Below are positions 53,483 to 62,845 of a stretch of 64,000 nt of DNA, one piece after another. The notes beneath the pieces are model-generated. The model had not been told where the DNA came from and did not search any database. It was given only the letters and a program-made list of their open reading frames with translations. Source of the stretch: JADLHS01 sp020848635 (GTDB taxonomy: Bacteria; Verrucomicrobiota; Verrucomicrobiia; Limisphaerales; JADLHS01); NCBI GenBank assembly GCA_037044975.1, contig JBAOIL010000030.1, positions 310,001 to 374,000 of the forward strand. The letters run 5' to 3'. Every line of letters begins with the position of its first letter. Position 1 is the stretch's first letter. Made by a program: the position numbers and the translations under genes.

Positions 53483-55813
53483 TTAATGGGATTTCTGAGA
53501 GTGAATAAGTTTTTCCAGCGCAGCGAGGCGTTGTTTTAACGCTACGTTCTCGGCATGTTGTTGTTCCAGTTTCCGATTCAACTCCTGAATCGCCGCCGCC
53601 GAGTAGATCGTCAGCGGATACGTGTCCACTTGCAGAATCTCATCGCCGCCGGGCAGTTTTTCGCCGCTGGATTGCACGTACTCCGGGAAAACCTTCTGGA
53701 ATTCCTGCGCCACCACGTTCAAGTAGCTCCGGTCCTTGATGCTGGGATGTTGCGCGCGGTAATCTTCCGTGTAGTGAAACTCCACCAACCGCACCTGCGA
53801 GAGCTTGTCGAGCGCGCCCGTCACCGTCCGCACATCGGTCTTGATACGCGCGTCCGAGTTGGCCTGCCAACTGCCAGCGGTGGTCTTCGAGGCCGTGCCC
53901 TCCACTTCAAATTTGTTGGCCGTGGGTTTGCGACTGATGCCCACTGCGCCGGTGAACGCCGACAGGACGATGTCTCCGTTGGGGCGTGCGTTCACGATGG
54001 AAAAGTCCGGACTGCCCGGCGTGCCAAAGCCGACCCACGCGGTTTCGCTCTGGCGATTCCAAAACCCGACATAGCCTGATTGGGTTGGGTCAGTGCCGGT
54101 ATCCTGCAGCACCATGACGGCTTGAGGGTCGGAGGCGATGTGCAGCGGCACCTGCGGCGAGATCGTGCCGATGCCGACATTGCCGCCGGGGAAACTTCCC
54201 GCAAAATTTCCCGTGAACTGCAACACATTGAGCAGCACCGTGAGCGTTTTGGGAAAGACGTTCACGCTGATCAAATCCACCTTGCCATCCCCGTTGACAT
54301 CCGCCGCCGTGACCGAATAAGGACCGTCGCCTACGCCCGGCGAAGAGGAGAGTGCAAAGCCGCCACTGCCGTTATTGATCAGCACCGAGAGCGCGTCGGC
54401 AGATTCGTTCGCGCTGATCAAATCCACTCGGCCATCGCCGTTGACATCCGCCGCCGTGACCGACACAGGACCGTTGCCCACGCCCGGCGAGGAGGAGAGC
54501 GCAAAGCCGCCGCCGCCATTATTGGTGAGCACCGTGAGCGTGCTGCTCGTGGCGTTCGCACTGATCAGATCCACCTTGCCGTCGCCGTTGACATCCGCTG
54601 CTGCGACCGATTGAGGCTGGGTGCCCACGCTCGGCGAAGAAGAGAGCGCAAAACCGCCACTGCCGTTATTGGTCAGCACCGTGAGCGTGTTGCCGGCAAA
54701 GTTCGCACTGATCAAATCCACCCGGCCATCGCCGTTGACATCCGCCGCCGTGACCGACACAGGACCATTGCCCACGCCCGGCGAGGAGGAGAGCGCAAAG
54801 CCGCCGCCGCCATTATTGGTCAGCACCGTGAGCGTGTCGGGATCGTAGTTCGCGCTGATCAAATCCACCTTGCCATCCCCGTTGACATCCGCCGCTGCGA
54901 CGGATTGAGGCTGGGTGCCCACGCCCGGCGAAGAAGAGAGCGCAAAACCGCCACTGCCGTTATTGGTCAGCACCGTGAGTGAGCTGCCAGCGAGATTCGC
55001 GCTGATCAAATCCACCCGGCCATCGCCGTTGACATCCGCCCCGATGACCGAGAAAGGCTGGTTGCCCGTGCCCGGCGAGGAGGAGAGCGTAAAGACGCCG
55101 CTGCCATTATTGGTCAGCACCGTGAGCGTGTCCGGACCGCTGTCCGCGCTGATCAAATCCACCTTGCCATCGCCGTTGACATCCGCCGCCGTGACTGACC
55201 GAGGCGTGTTGCCCACGCTTGGCGAGGAGGAGAACCTGAAACTGCCGCTGCCGCTGATCGCGCCGCCGGAGTTGAGCGAAAGATTCAAGTTGGTCACGCC
55301 CGCGCCGTTGCCGCTGAAGTTGCCGGTCAGGTTCACGCCGGTCTGGCCGTTGGTCACCAGCGCCGTCGTCGGCAGATTGGCCAGCGGCACCGCGCCGCTC
55401 AACTGGCTGGCCGCCACCGCGCCCGAAACGTTGCCCGCCATGATGGCGTAGGGCGCGGCGGTGAGCGGCTGTCGTGGTGCGAGTGTGGTGAACGTGCCGC
55501 CGCCGTTGGTGACAACACCGATCTCCAGCCAGCGGTCCGCGCCGGGAAATTGATTGCCAAAATCCAGCGTCAGGGTGAACAAGCCGTTGCTCACGCTGAT
55601 GGCCGAATTGGTGAGCGGCCCCGCGAGGGCGCTGCCGCCGCCGGCCAGATCGTAAATCGTAAATCGCAAATCATAAATCCCGCTGGCGGGACTTGCGCCG
55701 TCATTCAAACGGCCCTGATAGGTGAAGGCCGTGCCTTGGGCGAAGGCCGGAAGGCCGCAGAATGAATGAAGAATGCCAAGGCAAATGAGAGGCAGGGTGA
55801 GTTTGGTTTTCAT
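53483..55813 (-). CDS. Fibre protein F: seven FG-GAP/VCBS repeats with a divergent S74 chaperone
   Basis: A 776-residue exported protein with a signal peptide ending PAFAQ and an N-terminal FTYQGRLNDGASP domain. It lacks YadA-head repeats. Seven 49-residue FG-GAP/VCBS units (SVTAADVNGDGKVDLISAN ...) fill about residues 205-530. The C-terminal S74 domain is of another subtype: S653-D-A-R-I-K658, YLNVVAQEFQKVFPEYVQSS, then QELNRKLEQQHAENVALKQR as coiled coil. The SDxxxK dyad pattern is kept. The different chaperone suggests it was joined from another lineage, for example a phage-tail-type module. Confidence 0.87.
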   Translation of the reverse strand: MKTKLTLPLICLGILHSFCGLPAFAQGTAFTYQGRLNDGASPASGIYDLRFTIYDLAGGGSALAGPLTNSAISVSNGLFTLTLDFGNQFPGADRWLEIGVVTNGGGTFTTLAPRQPLTAAPYAIMAGNVSGAVAASQLSGAVPLANLPTTALVTNGQTGVNLTGNFSGNGAGVTNLNLSLNSGGAISGSGSFRFSSSPSVGNTPRSVTAADVNGDGKVDLISADSGPDTLTVLTNNGSGVFTLSSSPGTGNQPFSVIGADVNGDGRVDLISANLAGSSLTVLTNNGSGGFALSSSPGVGTQPQSVAAADVNGDGKVDLISANYDPDTLTVLTNNGGGGFALSSSPGVGNGPVSVTAADVNGDGRVDLISANFAGNTLTVLTNNGSGGFALSSSPSVGTQPQSVAAADVNGDGKVDLISANATSSTLTVLTNNGGGGFALSSSPGVGNGPVSVTAADVNGDGRVDLISANESADALSVLINNGSGGFALSSSPGVGDGPYSVTAADVNGDGKVDLISVNVFPKTLTVLLNVLQFTGNFAGSFPGGNVGIGTISPQVPLHIASDPQAVMVLQDTGTDPTQSGYVGFWNRQSETAWVGFGTPGSPDFSIVNARPNGDIVLSAFTGAVGISRKPTANKFEVEGTASKTTAGSWQANSDARIKTDVRTVTGALDKLSQVRLVEFHYTEDYRAQHPSIKDRSYLNVVAQEFQKVFPEYVQSSGEKLPGGDEILQVDTYPLTIYSAAAIQELNRKLEQQHAENVALKQRLAALEKLIHSQKSH
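54230..55198. repeat. 147-bp tandem repeats with a 294-bp higher-order period in gene F
   Basis: Seven in-frame units of 147 bp, the last cut short. Units 3+4 and 5+6 alternate between a GTQPQSVAAADV type and a GNGPVSVTAADV type. A two-unit (294-bp) block has thus been duplicated recently. Confidence 0.8.
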
Positions 55814-55825
55814 GGGTGGGTTGCT

Positions 55826-58459
55826 TTAGTTCGAGTTCTGATTACGAATGATTTGTTCCAGCGTGTCGAGGCGTTGTTTCAATTTCGCATTCTCTGCGCG
55901 CTGTTCTTCGAGCTTCTGATTCAAGCCCTGGATCGCGGCGAGCGCCACGCCGTCGGCGTCCACCGTGGCGATGTGTTTGTCATCCGGGCCGAGGCCGAAG
56001 GCGGCGTAAAAGTCCTGGGCCATCGGGCCGATGTGCCGCATGGAGGCGTCGGTCTTGTAGTTCCATTCCGTCAGGGGCAGGGCGGCCACTTTATCCAGCA
56101 CTTCGCGCGGGCTGACCGGTTTGAAATTTTCCTTCGCGTTGCGGTCGCTGGTCAGGACGATGGCGCCGTTGACGTAAAGCCCCCCGGCCACCAAGTGCAT
56201 CAGTTCCGTGCCTCCGGCCCCCGGTTGCGCGTAACCGTCGTGGTGGACGCCGCCTTTGTACCAGATGAAGCCGGAGTTGGCGTCGGAGTTTGCGCAACGA
56301 AAATAGAGCGAGTCGAACTGCGCCCCAATGCCGTAGTCCGTGCCGTAAAGGTTGAGCATCTGGCGCGTCTGTGAGCCGAAGAACTGGCTGGTCAGCGGAT
56401 CCACCTGGATGCCGCCGCGCGCCTGGATGCAAAACTGGTTGTTGCCTGTGGAACTGAAACCGCCGCCCGGCGCATCGGCCCAGACGAACGTGCCGTCATG
56501 CAATGCCCGGGCATCGTGGCCCGCCGCGAAGGTGAATTGTCCCATCGCCTGATTGCCGACGCCACCCGGTACTGTCGCGTAAGTGCCGCCCGCCGTATTC
56601 TGGTCGCCGCCGCCGATGGTGGCGCGGTCGGCGTTGATCAGAATCGTGTTGAGGAAACCGCCGCCGATGCTTCCGTAGTCGGCATTGGTTTGGATCGTGT
56701 TTTGATGTCCGCCGCTGATGGTGCCGTAGGTGGCGTTGGTCTGAACCAGATTTAACCGGCCGCCCGAGAGGGTGGAGTAATCGCCCGCGAGAATGTTGTC
56801 GCGTCCGCCGCCGATCGTGGACCAGCCGCCCGCTGCGGTGTTCCAAGTGCCGCCGCCAATCGTCGCGTAGCTGGCCGTGATCGTGTTGGGAAAAAGCCCG
56901 ATGCCGCCGCCGGCGATGGTCGCGCCTTCCAGTCCGGCGGTGATCCGGTTGGAAGGCGAACCGGACAGGACGTTGGGCGAGCCGTTGGGATTTGATTCCA
57001 GGTAAAGCACGCGCTGGCCGTTCACATTGAATTGCAGCGGCTGGCTGCCCGTGGTGCCGAGGGTGCCATTGATGGTCACATTTCCGTTGACCGCCAGGGC
57101 CGCGCCATTGGGGTTGTTCAGGTTGATGCCTACGCCGCCGGCGGCCTTGATGAGGAACTGATCATTGGCCGTGGAGCTAAAACCTCCCACGGGTGAGTCG
57201 GCCCAGACAAACGCGCCTTCGTGCAATGCCTTCGCATCGTGACCGGCGGCAAAGCTGAATTGTCCCATGGCCTGATTGCCCACGCCGCCGGGCACGGTCG
57301 CATAAACGCCCCCCACTTTGTTTTGGTCGCCCCCGCCGATGGTGGCGCGGGTGGCGTTGGTCAGGATCGTGTTCAGGAAGCCGCCGGCAATGGTCGCGTA
57401 ATCGGCATTGGTTTGGATCGTGTTTTGATAGCCGCCGCCAATGACTGCCAATTCCGAGTCAAATTGAATCTCATTTCTGGCGCCACCGCCGATGGTCGCG
57501 GAGAAGGCCCGGGTCTGCAGCGTGTTGAGGAAACCCCCGCTGATGGTGGACTGGTTCGCGCCAGGTTGGATCGTGTTGTAAACGCCCCCGCCGATGGTTG
57601 CATATGCGGAGGCGTACTGAATCGCGTTGCCCGCCCCGCCGGTCACAGTGCCAAAGTCAGCTTCGACCGAATTGGTACTGGCGCTGAGAAACGGGCCCGA
57701 CCCGCCGCCCCCACCGATGGTCGCCCCCACCACTCCCGCGCCCGCGAAGTTGTTGGGCGAACCGCCGATGACGTTCAACGTATTCGCAATGGCCGTTGCC
57801 TCCAGCCGCAACGCCCGGGTGGCATTCACCTTGAACTCCAGCGGCTGGTTGTCCGTCGTGCCAAGGAAGTTTGCGCCCGGCGCAGTGCCGGGGTTGCCGC
57901 CCATCTGCCAGAACTGTGCGGCAGTCCGCCCGCCCAGTTGGGAAGCATTCACGCTGGTCAAACCCTGGCCATCGCCGGCGAAGCTGTTGGCCGGGTTGCT
58001 GAAATTCACCGGATTCGAGTAAAGCCCGTTCAGTCCCGAGGCGGGCACCGTGCCGCTGACCGTCACCGCTTGGCTGGCGTTGGCCGCCCAAAAAGCATAG
58101 GGCGTTGGGAGCACCGCCTGGCGCGGTGAGAGCGTGGTGAAGGACGCTGCGGTCCCATTGGAGCGCATGCCGAGTTCCAGCCAGCGCGGACCGCCGTTGA
58201 AGACGCCGAAGCCGAAGTCCAGCGTGGTGGTGAACAGGCCGTTGCTCACGCCGACCGCGTTGTTTGTTAGCAAGCCGCGCTGATTGCCACCGCTGGCCGC
58301 ATCCAAAACGACGACGCGTAAGTCATAGCTTCCATTGGCGGGTGACGATCCCTCGGCGAGGCGGCCTTGGTAGGTGAAGGCCGTGGTTTGAGCAGATGCG
58401 AATTGGCCGAAGGCTGACAATAGAAGGCCGAGGCCGGTCAGTCGAAGTGTGTTTCTCAT
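55826..58459 (-). CDS. Fibre protein G: two YadA-head blocks and S74 chaperone
   Basis: An 877-residue exported protein with a signal peptide ending FASAQ and the FTYQGRLAEGSSP domain. It holds two successive head blocks (about 240-410 and 520-660). Each contains units such as ATIGGGDQN and TVPGGVGNQAMGQF, and each is followed by a QFxxKA/QFCIQA neck. The second block looks like an internal duplication of the first. S74 begins with S771-D-R-N-A-K776, followed by HIGPMAQDFYAAFG and a coiled coil (about 845-877). It is the most upstream of the four closely packed genes G-F-E-D; the G stop and F start are 12 bases apart. Confidence 0.88.
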   Translation of the reverse strand: MRNTLRLTGLGLLLSAFGQFASAQTTAFTYQGRLAEGSSPANGSYDLRVVVLDAASGGNQRGLLTNNAVGVSNGLFTTTLDFGFGVFNGGPRWLELGMRSNGTAASFTTLSPRQAVLPTPYAFWAANASQAVTVSGTVPASGLNGLYSNPVNFSNPANSFAGDGQGLTSVNASQLGGRTAAQFWQMGGNPGTAPGANFLGTTDNQPLEFKVNATRALRLEATAIANTLNVIGGSPNNFAGAGVVGATIGGGGGSGPFLSASTNSVEADFGTVTGGAGNAIQYASAYATIGGGVYNTIQPGANQSTISGGFLNTLQTRAFSATIGGGARNEIQFDSELAVIGGGYQNTIQTNADYATIAGGFLNTILTNATRATIGGGDQNKVGGVYATVPGGVGNQAMGQFSFAAGHDAKALHEGAFVWADSPVGGFSSTANDQFLIKAAGGVGINLNNPNGAALAVNGNVTINGTLGTTGSQPLQFNVNGQRVLYLESNPNGSPNVLSGSPSNRITAGLEGATIAGGGIGLFPNTITASYATIGGGTWNTAAGGWSTIGGGRDNILAGDYSTLSGGRLNLVQTNATYGTISGGHQNTIQTNADYGSIGGGFLNTILINADRATIGGGDQNTAGGTYATVPGGVGNQAMGQFTFAAGHDARALHDGTFVWADAPGGGFSSTGNNQFCIQARGGIQVDPLTSQFFGSQTRQMLNLYGTDYGIGAQFDSLYFRCANSDANSGFIWYKGGVHHDGYAQPGAGGTELMHLVAGGLYVNGAIVLTSDRNAKENFKPVSPREVLDKVAALPLTEWNYKTDASMRHIGPMAQDFYAAFGLGPDDKHIATVDADGVALAAIQGLNQKLEEQRAENAKLKQRLDTLEQIIRNQNSN

Positions 58460-58530
58460 GGTTGGGTTCTAATAAAGGGATGTAGGATGGCAATTCTCAG
58501 GTGAGTCGTTCAGGGGTGAAATGCGCGACG

Positions 58531-61055
58531 TTACGGTTTGTGCAGGCGATAAAACCGCGCCGGTGGCGTGGCTGGGACGGTGGCGGGGTTTTCCGTGCCG
58601 CTGGGCGCGTTGACCCAGTTGGTCGGCGAGAGGCTGTCCGTATATTGAAGCGTGAAGCCGGGGGTAGCGGGGGACCACGAGATTTCATACTGGCTGGCTC
58701 CGACACTCTGGATGGTCAGCTTGGGCTGCGGCGCGGTGACGGCGGCGGGCTGGGTCACCGTGGCCAGGGCCAGATTCAGACAGTCCTGGGTGTTCGTGGT
58801 GCGCTGCATGGTGAAGAGCAGCGAGTTGGTGCCCGGGTTCAGCAACGGCGCCAGATCAAACTCACGCACATCCCAAAAGGAGGGCGGGGTGAATTCCGGG
58901 GGCAGGCCCAGGGGCGCTTGGGGCACGGTCAGTCCATCGAACAGGTTGGTTTGCGGCTGCCAGAGGCTGCCGTTGACGAAGATGGGAGCTTCCGGGAGCG
59001 CCTCGCCGTAGGCCACATGCAAGCCCAGCGTCGCCGGCCCACCGCGGTAAATCACGTCGCTCAACAACGTCTGCCAGCCGGTCGGATCGGCCAGCCCATC
59101 TTCGTTGCTGTCGTTGCCGTGGTAGAGGGCGACATCCACGTCGTTAGTCGGATTCCCGTCGTCATAGAAAACCAGCAAGGAAAGCCCATTGACCGTCCGC
59201 AGCACTTGGGTCAACGGACTTCCTTCCAACAAATTGTCCAGGGCGTAGAGACCGTTCGAGGTCACCAAGTCGCTGACGTCGAACCGCAACAGGTAGCTAT
59301 TCCAAACGGTTTCACAACTATCCGCCGCCACGCCGACGATTTCCGCCGACCGTCCGGGGCGCCCAAGTTGACGCCTTTCAAAGTGGGGTAAGTGGGTGCA
59401 AGGGCGGAGTGAACATAGAGCAATGCCTGCCGCACCTGGCCGACCATACCGGTTACGCTCAATGACGTGCTCCCGCCCTGATCCCGCAGTCCTCCCTGGG
59501 CATAAACCCGATAATCCGTGTTGGCGACCACGCCGCCGGGACGGATGCCGGTGGGCAGCACGTAAAGGTAAAAAGACTTCGCTGCAAACTGCCCGGTTTC
59601 GTCCGTGACGATCAGTTGCACCGTCAGATCATTCAAGGCCTGGCCGGCGGGCACTTCGATGATGAACTGGAAATTGGTACCGTCCGGTACCACGGACATA
59701 CCGCTCAGGGGCAGCCTCACCGGATCGGGAGTGACGAAACTGAACTGGGGCGGCACGCCCGTCAGATCGGGGTCAAGGACGCCAAAGGTGTTGGTCAAAC
59801 GCACGGTTTGTGCGGCGAGGTGGGGCGGTGGCACGAAGCGGGTGAGCGTGGCGTTGGTGACCCCGACAATTTGGGGTGGATCGTTGTTAATGGGCATGAC
59901 CGTCACGGCGAGGAAGTTGGTCGCGCGCCCCCCGATACTATTGGTCGTGAGGAACGTCAGCGTGGCGGTGCCAAATGCGTTCGGAACCGGGTTGACGACG
60001 AACTCGAAAGCTCCGGTTTCGCTGTTGCCGAGAAAGCCGCCGCCGAAGAACGTCACGCGGTTGGTGGGCACGAGGCTGGGATTCGAGGAAGCCACCACCT
60101 GAACCTGGGTGCTTCCGGCGTTTTCCTGCTGGGTAAAGCTGCCAAAACCATTGGTGGTGGCGTCCTCCGCCAGGATCAGGGTCGCCGTTACCGTCACCGC
60201 CAGCGCTGGGGGCGGGGGGAACTCGTCGCTCTGATCCCAGGTCGCGTCCGCATAGCCGGTGATCTCCGAACTGGTGCCAAGCCAGCCACTGGCCGTGCTG
60301 AAATACCAGCGATTGCGAGCCGGCGAGAAGGTCAGCTTGGTCTTGCTTGGCAGGCCGGGGAAGCTGGCCACCGTGGTGCGTTCCCCGTTCGCGAGGCGCA
60401 CCCGCTGGAACTTCTCGCCGTTAAACCGCTGGCAGGCCACGAGGTAAAGCTCATTCCCAAAAAATTCCGCGATGCCCGTGAGCGGCTCGGAGGGATCGCA
60501 GCCCTGGTTGAAAGGATTCGACTTTCCCAGCGCGGTGACCTGTCCGCTCGGAATGGCGATGTCCGAAAGTTGCGACCGGCCGACCACCACGCGTCCCCAG
60601 CCGCAAAAGATGCCAAACTCGGGGGAGCAGTTATCCTCGATGGGCACACTGGCCGAAAGCGCGATGACCACACCGTTGGTCTCGCCGGTGGCCGGATCCA
60701 ACTCGTGCAACGCGGTGGCGGTGCCTTGATCGGTCATCGTGCCGCCGGCGTCCGCAAAGGCATACACCTTCTCCGTGCGCAGATCGGAGACGACGATGAA
60801 GCCCGAAGGGAAGTTGGTCGGATTGGCCAGACCATTGGCGTCCCAGCGTCGGAACTCCGCGTCGCCGACCCGGCTGGCGAACAAGTGGTCAGCCGACGCA
60901 GCCAGGCTGCCGGCCAGGCTGGCATCAGTGAACACGCCGTTGTTGGTCGTCAGAGAAACGATCTTGAACCAGTTGGCGTTGGTGGCGGCCATCGCCGGCA
61001 AAGCCCACAGGGTGAGCGCACCGACAAGGAGCAGGTTGAGTCTGTGTTTGAGCAT
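58531..61055 (-). pseudogene. Frameshifted secreted protein with Ig/cadherin-like domains
   Basis: The first frame (61055-59262) has a signal peptide (ending PAMAATN) and a propeller-like half (VYAFADAGGTMTDQGTATAL; RNRWYFSTASGWLG). Cadherin/Ig-like domains follow (FEFVVNPVPNAFGTATLTFL). Near 59350 one base is missing. Restoring it joins NLGAPDG to SAEIVGVAADSCETVW, giving a protein of about 840 residues. The second frame ends with the shared C-terminal module (YTDSLSPTNWVNAPSG ... RFYRLHKP) at 58531. It resembles proteins with a 'VNGSLWQP'-type galactose-binding-like domain, but I do not recognise a family. Real lesion or sequencing error cannot be told apart here. Confidence 0.7.
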
Positions 61056-61188
61056 AGCGAGGTTAGGGAGTGGGGCTGGGTGTGGCCGGGATGGCAGTGT
61101 GAATTAGTGGATTTAAGTTTGCTGCTGAAAACGCGTGGTCACGCCTTGAACAAGCGATCAGGATTGGTGCGCCGCTTGGCGCTTCGGT

Positions 61189-61620
61189 TCATGTGCGGGC
61201 GATGGCCGCCCAGAACGCATAGGGCGTTGGGAGCACGGCCTGGCGCGGTGAGAGCGAAGTGAAGCTGGCGACACCGTTGGATCGCACCCAGAGGTCCAGC
61301 CAGCGGGCGCCGCCGTTGAACACGCCATAGCCAAAATCCAACGTCCCGGTGAAGAGGCCGTGGCTGACGGGCGTGGCGATATTGGTCACCGCCGGGCCGC
61401 GTTGGTTGCCGCCAGCCGCCGCATCGTAAATGGCTAGCCGCAAATCGTAAATCCCGTTAGCAGCGCTGCCGCCGTCATTCAATCGGCCGTGAGACGTGAA
61501 CGCTGTGCCTTGGGCGTGGGCCGAGCAGCAGAGGGAAATCAGGATTTGGCCGAGGGCAATGCGTTTGCGTTGGGTTTTTAGAAGCAAAAGACAACGCTCT
61601 GCCTGGGTGGGGTTCTTCAT
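61189..61620 (-). pseudogene. Truncated fibre gene: N-terminal domain only
   Basis: The start at 61620 (MKNPTQAERCLLLL) leads to a signal-like segment and a full FTYQGRL-type domain (here FTSHGRLNDGGSAANGIYD). It matches protein G closely (AASGGNQRG, FGYGVFNGG, LSPRQAVLPTPYAFWAA). It stops right after this domain, so the head, S74 and coiled coil are missing. It is either a decayed fibre gene or a stump left by recombination; 143 residues remain. Confidence 0.7.
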
Positions 61621-61688
61621 AGTGAGATTGGCTTTGTCGGTCTGAGCAGCGCCGCACCTCCGGGGTGCACTTCTGATTATTGGGGCGA

Positions 61689-61716
61689 ACTGTAATCCAG
61701 AGTTGGAAATGATCAA
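61689..61716 (-). promoter_or_regulatory. Candidate promoter before the truncated fibre gene
   Basis: TTGATC (61716-61711), a 16-base spacer and TACAGT (61694-61689) lie on the minus strand, about 70 bases before the start at 61620. Four of six consensus positions match in each hexamer. Confidence 0.3.
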
Positions 61717-61872
61717 ATTAGAAATTGCTTATCGTGCCGGCTGATTTCGGCGGTTGCCAACGGATGAGGTAATGACCGCAGAATCGAACGCCGCATTGAG
61801 CGGAATGCCCCGGGCCAGCCCGGTGCCGCCGGGTAAATCCGGTGGGCTGCGAGCAGGGCGTGCGCTTTGGTG

Positions 61873-61890
61873 CTCTGCCGAGTGGCAGAG
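61873..61890. other. Hairpin downstream of the small secreted gene
   Basis: CTCTGCC and GGCAGAG form a perfect 7-bp stem with a GAGT loop, 37 bases past the stop at 61927. There is no T run after it on the minus strand, so it is at best a weak terminator. Confidence 0.3.
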
Positions 61891-61926
61891 GCTGCCCGCC
61901 TTTGCGTTTCTGAGCGTAGATCGCCG

Positions 61927-62514
61927 TTACGGTTTGAACAGGCGATAGAACTTGACCGGCCAGGTGGCGGGGACGGAGATGGGATTGGTCGCTCCGCTGG
62001 GCGAGTTCGTCCAGTTGGCGGGCGACAAGGCCCAGGTTTCCTGCAAGACAAAACCGGGCGTGTTGGGCGACCAAGCGATGGTGGCGTTGCCAGGGGTGGC
62101 GGGAACAATCGAGAGCGTAGGCGCGTTTGTGGCTTGTATTGCGGTAGGCAAGGCCCAGAAGCCACCCGTCACCGAATACTGCCCGTTGGTCAGCGGCCCA
62201 CTCGCATCAAGTTGACCGATGGTGCCGCTGAGGGAATAGACTCCGCCGGTGCTCGTGCCCCCGCCGCCGGCAATCTTGAACCAGTCGATGTTGTAACTTT
62301 GGCCGTGGGCAATGATTCCAAGAGTTAGTCCGAGAAGCGACGCAGTAAAGACCCGCCAAGTTTTTGACGGCGACAGGAGAGCAAAGCGGAGCCGGCAGTT
62401 TCCCTCGGGGATACTAGTTTTTGAGAGCGGTGTCGCGTTGCGTTGACCATCGTAGTCCCGGACAATGCGCCCTTGCCGTTCCCGATTTTCGATTTTCAAT
62501 TCTTGAATTTGCAT
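61927..62514 (-). CDS. Small secreted 'GGGGTST' family protein, intact copy 4
   Basis: The protein holds the family core (SYNIDWFKIAGGGGTSTGGV, GTIGQLDASGPLTNGQYS, VTGGFWALPTAIQ) and the intact C-terminal module (VLQETWALSPANWTNSPSG ... KFYRLFKP). A signal peptide-like stretch (WRVFTASLLGLTLGIIAHGQ) is preceded by about 50 residues without similarity. The true start is therefore probably inside the 195-codon frame at a non-ATG codon, and the listed start is uncertain. It is the upstream-most member of the fibre region. Confidence 0.7.
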   Translation of the reverse strand: MQIQELKIENRERQGRIVRDYDGQRNATPLSKTSIPEGNCRLRFALLSPSKTWRVFTASLLGLTLGIIAHGQSYNIDWFKIAGGGGTSTGGVYSLSGTIGQLDASGPLTNGQYSVTGGFWALPTAIQATNAPTLSIVPATPGNATIAWSPNTPGFVLQETWALSPANWTNSPSGATNPISVPATWPVKFYRLFKP

Positions 62515-62845
62515 TTGGTGCTTTGGATTGGTTCTTCGCGTCAGGCTTGGTCAACGGCGATCCGAACAGGTTCAAAACCGTGTCCCTTCACTTCTGCGCC
62601 CCGCCGGGCAGGAATTCCTAGTCAGTCGCTCACGGTACTTTCATCCCTGGACCGGGGGAATTGGCGTGCGGCTGAGCGGCTGCGGCCCGAAAGTAACATC
62701 GGGCTGCCAATTTTCAACACAGGAAGCTCGGGGAATCTCCGGGATTCCGTGGGTTGACAAGTTCCAGCGGACGGGCCTGGCGGGAATCGTAATCGCCGCG
62801 GGGATTTACGGCGGCAAGGTTGGGCCGGTCAGGGGGACGGCCAAA
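62515..62845. other. Intergenic region between lepB and the small secreted gene
   Basis: About 330 bases with no convincing gene. It contains a small inverted repeat (GGAATC-TCCGG-GATTCC near 62736-62752) and no clear promoter or tRNA. Confidence 0.4.

Noticed and set aside
41226..58459. Fibre proteins as classical trimeric autotransporters (YadA type)
   Set aside because: The heads match, but there is no C-terminal four-strand beta-barrel anchor; the C-termini are S74 plus a soluble coiled coil.
41226..58459. Fibre cluster as a prophage tail region
   Set aside because: All members have signal peptides, and no capsid, portal, terminase, tail tube, integrase or lysis gene is near.
62560..62610. 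tRNA-like GGTTCAAAACC sequence
   Set aside because: No acceptor, D or anticodon stems of the right spacing could be drawn around it.
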